This document shows positions 36,401 through 41,548 of a DNA stretch of 49,073 nucleotides, piece by piece. The DNA comes from Fimenecus sp045613065 (GTDB lineage: Bacteria; Bacillota; Clostridia; Oscillospirales; Acutalibacteraceae), in assembly GCA_045613065.1 (NCBI GenBank), contig JAZLAH010000012.1, positions 1 to 49,073 of the forward strand. Direction: 5' to 3'. The notes under the pieces were generated by a model. That model was given only the letters and a program-made list of their open reading frames with translations, was not told the origin of the DNA and did not search any database. Each line of letters starts with the position of its first letter. The stretch's first letter is position 1. The position numbers were made by a program, and so were the translations under genes.

Positions 36401-38327
36401 AACATATACCAATGGTAAAGTTCCGACAAACTATAATAATTCAGTGAATGAATATGGTATGTGGAAAACTGACGGTATGCAGGATACAACTTTGAAACAG
36501 AGTGCTGACCATACCGATAGTGAGGCAAATCCATACGGATATGAAACAAACTATATGTCTTTTGCTGAATATAGTGGTGGTTCTGCCCATTATGTTGATG
36601 TCAGCGCAAAGAATAATCCTAATTCAAAATATAGCGGTGGTTCAGGTGCCCAGTGGCCTACTGTTGAGTTTTCGTTTACTGGTTCAGGCTTTGACCTTAT
36701 AAGTGTTACAGATTCCACTACAGGTGCATTCAGTGTAACAGTTAAGGATGAAAACGGTAAGTTAGCAGCATCGACTGTTGTTGATACCTTCTACGGTTAC
36801 AATTACGGCAGAATTTATATGAATGATGATGGTAAGCCTACACTTGATTCTTCATTGACACCAATGTACAAGGCAGAAGACGGTACTTGCACTTCTGAAG
36901 AAAGATATTATGACGAAAATGGTGCAATCACCGATGTTGCTCATTATTATGATGCAAATGGTTTTGCTACAGAAACTGAAACAGATAACCCTGCTTATGC
37001 TTATGCTTACGGATGGGTTATTGCTGAAGAAGGTACAACAGATACTCTTTATCAGATTCCTGTTATTAAAATAACTGACCTTGAATATGGCAGCTATGAT
37101 GTAACAATAACACCTACCTTTACAAGTGCTTTCGGTCATTCATCTACTGCAGATGATGGTACAAACTATTACAGAGTATATTTGGATGCAATCAGAATCT
37201 ATTCACCTGCAGGTGTGGATGATGATATAAAGGATGAAGAGGTTAAGGATGCATATGCAACTGATGACGAACTTTATCCTAACTACCTTGAACTCAAGGA
37301 TATGCTTATCGGTGCAGATTCATTGTCCCAAACTGATACGCAGGGTATTATCTTCATAGATGGTATTGTAGCTCTTGATAATGATATTGAAACCTACAAA
37401 AATGCAGGTCCAAATAATGAATTGTATCTTGCAAAGGACCAGGCTGTTGCCTTTGAAATATGGGCAACTGCTGTTCCAACAGATATTCAGATTGGAGCAA
37501 AGCTTGCATGCGGTAAACCTGCATTAACTGTTTCTTACGCTTCAAAAACAACTGAATTGAAAATTGCGACTGCAACGGATATCTACTATTCCTTCAACTC
37601 TATTCTTCCGAACGACGCTAAACTTACTTGGAAACAGGTTACAGGTGCTGACGGTAATAGTTATTATACTACGGGAACTGTTGTTATCCAGAATACAGGT
37701 GAAGAAGGAAGCGTTCTTTCTATTACCAATATGAAGTGGACATTCTCACAGTTTGGTGGTAAAGGTTACTTCCGTATTCCAACATCAGTTGAAAATGAAG
37801 TGGTTAAGGTTGCAGCAACAAATAATACATCATCAAATGCATATTCACTTATGAGAATGCGAACTGCAGAACTTGGTGTAGAACAGATAAATAAGCCTAA
37901 TGTTGTTACAGATGCTGATGGAAATAGCGTTGTTACATTAAGATTTAAAACTTCCAAGGATGTTGATTCTCTTGTTGTTACTGACGAAAATGGAAATATT
38001 ATTCCACCACATCAGATTAAGTGTGTTGCAACTCAACTCGACGAAAATGTTGTTGAGTGGGTTGTAACAATAAAAACAAGTGAAACTGGCACTCATACTT
38101 ATGTTGTTACAGGTGCTTATGAAAACGGATATACAGATAGTTTAAAGGCTGTAAAGGTAGTTGTAACTATTGAAAATCCACCGACTGAGGTTCAACCGGA
38201 TAATGATGATGGTGAAACAGATGACGATACCTCTAGTGGAACATTCTTTGATTTCATAACTGGCATATATAATAAACTGATCGAATTCTTCAGACAGATT
38301 TTTGCTCTGTTTGGAATTTCAATATAA
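30471..38327 (+). CDS. Giant exported GH2 glycosidase with fibro-slime and shared C-terminal module
   Basis: A 2618-aa protein; ATG 30471 follows GGAGGGAG. After a signal peptide comes a GH2 beta-galactosidase-type core: sugar-binding domain (~44-213), Ig-like domain (~215-325) and TIM barrel (~325-643) with acid/base Glu464 in WDVGNELGN and probable nucleophile Glu548 in FIATEAAS, then the FIWTGFDYIGEPTPW signature. Further on are Ig-like domains, two ricin-like repeats (~971-1120 and 1138-1290; ADTSN...YYIQNK), a FIVAR pair (~1300-1367), a fibro-slime domain (~1571-1827; FSGDDDVYVYIDGVLVLDNGG) and the module shared with the unit 1 giant (~1840 to the end). The C terminus is an amphipathic FFDFITGIYNKLIEFFRQIF helix; no LPXTG. 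It heads unit 2, and the peptide gene follows after 23 bp. Likely action: beta-glycoside cleavage at the cell surface. Confidence 0.92.
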   Translation: MKTTRKILAVLICVIMLATSMFNEGWLALFNSIRASAMAGHEQNYDDTRLELNFNKGWLFSFSEDEASYMKGFDDSDWEKVDLPHDFSMSQEFTTEGAEAESGHLPGGTGWYRKWFNLYEYYTGEHVFLNFDGAYQHTYVYVNGKYVGENHYGYNSFSFEISDYITWSNSSKNLIAVKVVNDVPNSRWYSGSGIYRDVSLSIAGPVHVSLYGPRLTTPNIQNGGGEVEAIIKFHNDTAISKKVSIEATILDDKHNPISSTVKSNLITIPAEKEQEVVLSPSIDSPELWTLDNPTLYKLKTVVRGESGELIDEYHTTFGYRYIEWDRDGGFKLNGEYIKLKGVCLHHDQGALGTVQEYEAIYRQLVTLKEMGCNAIRTSHNSTSKTVIDICNELGILVVEEFFDGWDASKNYNSNDFSKYFLETLDESNKAIGANGQKWYEYVIKHTILRDEHDPCVIAWDVGNELGNITEGESTENYAEIAESIDNLIGELDPSRAIFHGNNRPFDSTMTMIDEKMDVIGGNYTPDGWAYVMTDPTDPRSQKPFIATEAASALTSRGVYYTMGQDDENKQCTSYDTWAVSWGNEAAEAWHAVITNDWFSGEFIWTGFDYIGEPTPWLDGVPVSEDATPNSSYFGVVDTAGFEKDSYYLYRSLWNEESTTLHLVPGSWNQENLLVNNGYVNVAVYSNAKKIELIINGQVIATAVSSVVTTPAGYTYKTWTESITDASKCSIGNFYTGNGADFYPQFSVKYEEGTLSVKAYDENNNEITDTVGSTKSVTGTATQIATSVWQNRDTFVADGTDYIYVEFEARDADGNFMNDYNGTLNVKVDDSSARYAKIVGVDNGNPATTEKFQQSSVLISDSEAKIQMFNGKALVILRTTDEEGTINITANASDGSTSFATDGVTVTSVTESGIRLTDEFDEVVRQSGGKYEVTLYDEFEVVKYHINNLEKPENGGNTGGSGDSGNADPNTSYQIFLADTSNTSGCVPNGDYVINSKNYIMAGKTLDGWAVVADTTINNPVWASTDVAYTYEEFDTNADNVFTFTHQGGNKYYIQNKNTGEYLNRNDYMLVLGSERQEFTVTANADGSIMIYSETAYPTYYAAQQWGYFEFIASANEQTAMWLYSAPASSSPSTPDDSVAYAIHLADTSNAISGDYVINNQNIVMTTGMFEDWCINASFDVQNAVNASGNSAYPYEKFNTSDSNIFTFTHIGGNEYYIQNKSTGKYVQIGNYYNGYSDTPQVVNIDVTDDGALLIYSGDFYLTHSTGADHFYAEDKQWIPDVKTDARAKLWLYSKQQFASSEKTDLYNALLTGVSEDYSIYTRASFEELLGCLEEGVKVYSNENSSTADYVTATEAIYAAIDALEMDIKKIDGTLFKYGYSNVNGTPDYSAGGLLMNNISIEQMKNAILADRNLVSQIKEIIGYDTRVWADGYADATLEGVAEAYARIYTLQFTGVPYNGSSDRNAASNFQSLEYCTWPTVSLWNVWTKDNTHGANDPVIDNSPVHDGASVQGLAGSTLDNGVVTSHSAYNEPLSYANDGPGSDIYDVTNYTYGFDTGVSYETVTLDYLSGISVYFPDLFSRENLDANGNVTTATTGEFAKYYWDAEFPIFISTDEYGVNTYHFDSKDTTHLVQSSFDDSNHKVEMELNDVGNWSANGPNSGSGFFPFNYKQGTTNYSGEDAIYHYGFTFEHDFYIPKGGKHANGEDVVFNFSGDDDVYVYIDGVLVLDNGGLHGARGVTINFTNCTINYQYVMDVADGQLKGDEYEYTYSYSKLVEEDPEAATYNADTVAALNKLHEVITDGRVHTLNFFYLERGASDSNCRMSFNLSETSNEVKIVDQTLTLDYGLPVEYDITDNNNFSQEALDKDVKVEYVGICAVNEEVDSTYTFELPEIIVPFEPGVTYTIDGMKYGTCTIDKDGNTSYTLTSTNMTEAEHFYVCAKITGDPTYAEDVVYYQIEKTTFVPATTIYYEDEFETITYTNGKVPTNYNNSVNEYGMWKTDGMQDTTLKQSADHTDSEANPYGYETNYMSFAEYSGGSAHYVDVSAKNNPNSKYSGGSGAQWPTVEFSFTGSGFDLISVTDSTTGAFSVTVKDENGKLAASTVVDTFYGYNYGRIYMNDDGKPTLDSSLTPMYKAEDGTCTSEERYYDENGAITDVAHYYDANGFATETETDNPAYAYAYGWVIAEEGTTDTLYQIPVIKITDLEYGSYDVTITPTFTSAFGHSSTADDGTNYYRVYLDAIRIYSPAGVDDDIKDEEVKDAYATDDELYPNYLELKDMLIGADSLSQTDTQGIIFIDGIVALDNDIETYKNAGPNNELYLAKDQAVAFEIWATAVPTDIQIGAKLACGKPALTVSYASKTTELKIATATDIYYSFNSILPNDAKLTWKQVTGADGNSYYTTGTVVIQNTGEEGSVLSITNMKWTFSQFGGKGYFRIPTSVENEVVKVAATNNTSSNAYSLMRMRTAELGVEQINKPNVVTDADGNSVVTLRFKTSKDVDSLVVTDENGNIIPPHQIKCVATQLDENVVEWVVTIKTSETGTHTYVVTGAYENGYTDSLKAVKVVVTIENPPTEVQPDNDDGETDDDTSSGTFFDFITGIYNKLIEFFRQIFALFGISI

Positions 38328-38350
38328 AGCGAATGGAGGTTAAATGAAAA

Positions 38351-38590
38351 TTGAAAAAACCATATAATAAACCAACAATTACATTTGAAAGCCTCGCTTT
38401 ATCAACAAATATTGCTGCAGGGTGTGCGTTTATAAGCACAAATAGTGCAGAGTATATGTGTCCCGTTATAGATGAAGAATCAGGTTGGACTATTTTTTCA
38501 GATAAAGCAGTTTGTATGATGAATCCAAAACCCGGAGATACAATATGTTACGACATACCTCTTGCAAACAGCAACATTTTTGAATCATAA
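38351..38590 (+). CDS. Four-cysteine RiPP-like precursor peptide, unit 2
   Basis: A 79-aa paralogue of the unit 1 peptide, with KPTITFE and LSTNIAAGC at the leader/core border, four Cys (25, 37, 55, 66), CPV, CYDIP and the SNIFES end with terminal Ser. The frame starts at TTG 38351, 11 nt after GGAGG. A better-placed ATG (38344, 4 nt after GGAGG) is in another frame and stops after seven codons. One A fewer in the A4 run at 38347-38350 would fuse that ATG to the peptide frame (MKLKKPYNKP). So either the start is TTG or this copy has a 1-nt insertion or sequence error. The modification genes downstream are intact. Confidence 0.75.
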   Translation: MKKPYNKPTITFESLALSTNIAAGCAFISTNSAEYMCPVIDEESGWTIFSDKAVCMMNPKPGDTICYDIPLANSNIFES

Positions 38591-38599
38591 CTAAAACAG

Positions 38600-38633
38600 A
38601 ACGGAGTTTACAACGGATGATGTGAACTCCGTT
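38600..38633 (+). terminator. Strong hairpin after precursor gene 2
   Basis: A 13-bp stem AACGGAGTTTACA / TGTGAACTCCGTT (one G:T pair) with loop ACGGATGA lies 9 bp after the peptide stop; only TTTCTT follows, so read-through is likely. It occupies the same position as the unrelated hairpin of unit 1. Confidence 0.72.
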
Positions 38634-38653
38634 TCTTGAAAACAGGTGTTTAT

Positions 38654-39298
38654 ATGAAAAAATCCTTTATTGCCATAGGATTGATAATTCTGATTGTGAT
38701 TTCTATATTTGCAGTGACAGAACTTATGGATGATAAGTCAACAATTACCAATACTAACGAGATTGAAACAGATGTTAATGTTGACGGATGGCTTAAAATT
38801 ACAAAAATTTATGAATATAATGGAAGACTTGCAGTTGTAGCAGAAAATGTGTCAGATGTTGATGTGGAATATGCACTTCTTACCGTAAAAAGCAGAAACA
38901 ATTCCTTCACTTTTAATATTTCAGTTTTGTTGCGTGAAACAAAAGCACTACTTATATGTAATGAAGCCGTTGGATTTGATTCCCATGAGACATATACAGG
39001 CTGGAAAACTGAAAATATTGTTAATTTTAAAAAGACACCTGTAATGAATAACGATAAATTTGAGATATGTGTTACTGATGGTTCAATATCCATAAAAAAT
39101 ATTTCAGGTAATGATATAACATCAGATATTTTAATTTATTATAAGCAGAAACAAGATAACCTTCTTAACGGTAGTGCGACACACAGGATTCGTGTTTCGG
39201 GACTTGAAGCAGGTGCACAGACGTATGTGAAGGCTAATAACCTTAACCAAAATAACTGTCAGATAATATTTACAGAGTATGATGATAAGAAAGTATAA
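38654..39298 (+). CDS. Membrane-anchored protein of the peptide-modification unit 2
   Basis: A 214-aa protein with a single N-terminal hydrophobic anchor (MKKSFIAIGLIILIVISIFAV) and an extracytoplasmic beta-rich part. It matches the unit 1 lipoprotein in position and in blocks such as ISIKNISGNDITSDILIYY and GLEAGAQTYVK, but no lipobox Cys is present, so anchoring is by the uncleaved helix or it is secreted. ATG 38654 has AGGTG upstream. The final codons overlap the kinase-like gene by 20 bp. Function unknown; conservation of the gene in both units argues for a real part in peptide or giant-protein handling. Confidence 0.78.
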   Translation: MKKSFIAIGLIILIVISIFAVTELMDDKSTITNTNEIETDVNVDGWLKITKIYEYNGRLAVVAENVSDVDVEYALLTVKSRNNSFTFNISVLLRETKALLICNEAVGFDSHETYTGWKTENIVNFKKTPVMNNDKFEICVTDGSISIKNISGNDITSDILIYYKQKQDNLLNGSATHRIRVSGLEAGAQTYVKANNLNQNNCQIIFTEYDDKKV

Positions 39299-40127
39299 AG
39301 TCGGCAATTTTACGATAGAGATAAAATCACAAGTGAATTTTCAGGATGTAGAGCCGTATTCATTGTTTTTATATGATGGTGAGCAAATAGATTATAGCGT
39401 TAATGTGGAATTTGCACCTGAACTGCCACAGGAACCTGAAAAACCCTGTTATGTATCACAGGATAAGGTCTATGGTTACGAAAAAGGTGTTTTGTGTTGC
39501 TATTATAAATCACGTGATACTGATAACAAATACTATGCTTGTCGCATGGTAAATAAAAAAAATATAACCATTGTTATTGATGATAAATACCGTGATATGT
39601 TGTGGACAAGGGTAATCTTTTCACTGATAGGTATTGAGAAGCTTGTTGTAGAGAACAATGGGTGTGTGCTTCATTCGTCATTTGTTGAAAAAGATGGTGG
39701 TGCAGTTTTGTTTACAGGTCCGTGTTCAATAGGCAAATCAACACAAGCAAATCTGTGGAGAAAATATGCAGATGCTACTGTTGTCAATGGAGATAAAACA
39801 TTGATTTTTGAAAAAGATGGTGTTGTTTTTGCATCAGGAATGCCTTTTTCAGGGTCATCTAAAGATTGTATCAATAGGATAATGCCACTAAAATCAATAA
39901 TATGTCTTCAGCAGTCGGATTGTAATACGGTGCGAAGATGCACGTCAGATGAAACCTTTTATAAAATATATAAAAACTGTTATCCCATACCATATTCACG
40001 GGATTGCACAGGTATGCTGATTGATTTTGTTGAAAAAATGAGTCTAAGAGTGCCTGTATATGAATATGCCTGTCTTGCAGATGAGAGTGCAGTTAGGTGT
40101 TTGGAGAGAGAATTATGCCTGATTTAG
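39279..40127 (+). CDS. HPr kinase/PEPCK-like P-loop protein, unit 2
   Basis: A 282-aa paralogue of the protein at 27918. Walker A is GPCSIGKST (residues 147-155), preceded by VLHSSFVEKDGGAVLF and followed by NGDK and GMPFSGSSKDCIN. These blocks match the unit 1 protein closely, while the N-terminal ~115 residues differ more. Start is ATG 39279 or the next codon, ATG 39282, inside the end of the upstream gene. Proteins of this fold in lasso-peptide clusters phosphorylate the precursor's last Ser; the unit 2 peptide ends in FES. It overlaps the radical-SAM gene by 13 bp. Confidence 0.78.
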   Translation: MMIRKYKVGNFTIEIKSQVNFQDVEPYSLFLYDGEQIDYSVNVEFAPELPQEPEKPCYVSQDKVYGYEKGVLCCYYKSRDTDNKYYACRMVNKKNITIVIDDKYRDMLWTRVIFSLIGIEKLVVENNGCVLHSSFVEKDGGAVLFTGPCSIGKSTQANLWRKYADATVVNGDKTLIFEKDGVVFASGMPFSGSSKDCINRIMPLKSIICLQQSDCNTVRRCTSDETFYKIYKNCYPIPYSRDCTGMLIDFVEKMSLRVPVYEYACLADESAVRCLERELCLI

Positions 40128-41188
40128 CCGAACCATTGATGGTAAAATATCTTCATGAAAAGGGTATGCGTGAAGGAATACCTGTTTCAGGTACTTTCGA
40201 ACTTACACAGCGATGTAACTTTAATTGTAAAATGTGTTATGTCCATGATTGCGAAAATAAAAAAGATTCTTTAAGCACAGAAGACTGGCTGAATATTGCC
40301 CAACAAGCAATGGATGCAGGTACGATTTTTTTGCTTCTTACAGGCGGAGAACCTTTGTTGCGTGATGATTTTGAAGAGATTTATACATCTCTCGTAAAAA
40401 TGGGTTTTCTTGTATCAATAAATACAAATGGTAGTTTGCTTGAAGAGTATTCGGGATTATTTGATAAGCTTCCACCTACAAGAATAAACGTTTCACTCTA
40501 TGGTGCAGATAACTCAGCATACAGACAGCTTTGTGGAAATGACGCCTTTGATAAGGTTATCAGTTCAATCAAGCAGATGAAAAATCAAGGAATATCCTTG
40601 CGACTTAATACAATATTTACTCCGAAAAACATTTCTGATTATAAAAAGATTGTAGATATTTCAAATGAGTTAAATATTCCACTTAAACCTACTACATATG
40701 CATATCCAGCTGTAAGATTAGGGCGAAAAGATGATGATTCCAGATTTTCTCCTGAAACAGCAAGCGAATATATCTTTAGTATTGATAAATATCGTTTAAA
40801 TAAGGATTTACATAAGAGTAGGGTGGACAAACTACTTGCACTCCCAAAAGGTCCTGAGGAAAATATAGTTCGCTGTAGAGCCGGCAGAGCATCTTACTGG
40901 ATAACTGCCGATGGCATAATGCGACCTTGCGGGATGTTACCGGAGCCTGATGGTAGACCGCTCGTTGACGGATTTCAAAAATCCTGGACGGATATAAAAT
41001 CTGCCACAGATGCAATAAGACTTCCTGAAGAATGTCTTACTTGCAAATATGCAGGAATATGTAATGTGTGTGCAGCTATGTGTAAGGCAGAAACAGGCGA
41101 TTTCGGTAAAACTCCTCAGTATATCTGTCGTATGACAAAACATCTTTATTCTCTTGCAGAAAGGTGGAGTTGTAATAATGACCATTAA
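40115..41188 (+). CDS. Radical SAM/SPASM peptide maturase, unit 2
   Basis: A 357-aa enzyme. CNFNCKMC (Cys34, 38, 41) binds the radical-SAM cluster, LLTGGEPLLRDDF follows, and eight C-terminal Cys (VRCRAGR, RPCGM, ECLTCKYAGICNVCAAMC, YICR) form the SPASM region. ATG 40115 is chosen because GGAGAG is 8 nt upstream; the frame extends back to a GTG at 40097 without a ribosome binding site. It is highly similar to the unit 1 maturase, including the SGTFELT start and the KMCYVH motif. It overlaps the PqqD-like gene by 11 bp. Probable job: crosslinking Cys or other residues of the adjacent four-Cys peptide. Confidence 0.9.
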   Translation: MPDLAEPLMVKYLHEKGMREGIPVSGTFELTQRCNFNCKMCYVHDCENKKDSLSTEDWLNIAQQAMDAGTIFLLLTGGEPLLRDDFEEIYTSLVKMGFLVSINTNGSLLEEYSGLFDKLPPTRINVSLYGADNSAYRQLCGNDAFDKVISSIKQMKNQGISLRLNTIFTPKNISDYKKIVDISNELNIPLKPTTYAYPAVRLGRKDDDSRFSPETASEYIFSIDKYRLNKDLHKSRVDKLLALPKGPEENIVRCRAGRASYWITADGIMRPCGMLPEPDGRPLVDGFQKSWTDIKSATDAIRLPEECLTCKYAGICNVCAAMCKAETGDFGKTPQYICRMTKHLYSLAERWSCNNDH

Positions 41189-41447
41189 AAAGGATATGAT
41201 TATACGAAAATTAGGCACAGATACTATTCTTATACCTATGGGAGATGCACTCAAAGAGCATAACGGATTATTTATGTTAAGTGAAACTGCATGTTTTTTG
41301 TGGGAACAGCTTCCAACCTGCGATTCAGTACAAGAACTTGCCGATAAACTGTATGATGAATATGATGTAACAAAGGAACAGGCACTCTTTGACACACAAG
41401 AATTTGTTGATGTGCTTGTTAAACTTGATATAATTGATAAGCAGTAA
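41178..41447 (+). CDS. PqqD-like peptide-recognition (RRE) protein
   Basis: An 89-aa PqqD-family protein: an N-terminal beta part (DTILIPMGD...HNGLFMLSETACFLWEQL), then helices (SVQELADKLYDEYDVTKEQA; FVDVLVKLDIID). Such proteins bind the leader of a precursor peptide and present it to a radical-SAM enzyme. ATG 41178 has AAGGTGGAG 8 nt upstream and overlaps the maturase gene by 11 bp. It is the only intact RRE protein in the window; unit 1 keeps only the relic at 29911, so this one may serve both peptides. Confidence 0.87.
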   Translation: MTIKKDMIIRKLGTDTILIPMGDALKEHNGLFMLSETACFLWEQLPTCDSVQELADKLYDEYDVTKEQALFDTQEFVDVLVKLDIIDKQ

Positions 41448-41486
41448 ATATCGTTGAATGAACAAGTAAATGATTTCAAAAAAATT

Positions 41487-41515
41487 ACCCTTGGGCAATT
41501 AAGTCCAAGGGTTTT
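41487..41515. terminator. Terminator between convergent unit 2 and GH31 gene
   Basis: ACCCTTGG / CCAAGGGT stem (8 bp) with loop GCAATTAAGT, flanked by an A-run on the left and TTT on the right, so it can act in both directions. Confidence 0.8.
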
Positions 41516-41548
41516 GTATATGCTGAAAACTAATTGGTACATCCTACT

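Noticed and set aside
19541..38327. LPXTG sorting signals on the giant proteins
   Set aside because: Neither C terminus has LPXTG-like residues followed by a hydrophobic helix and basic tail; both end in amphipathic helices instead.
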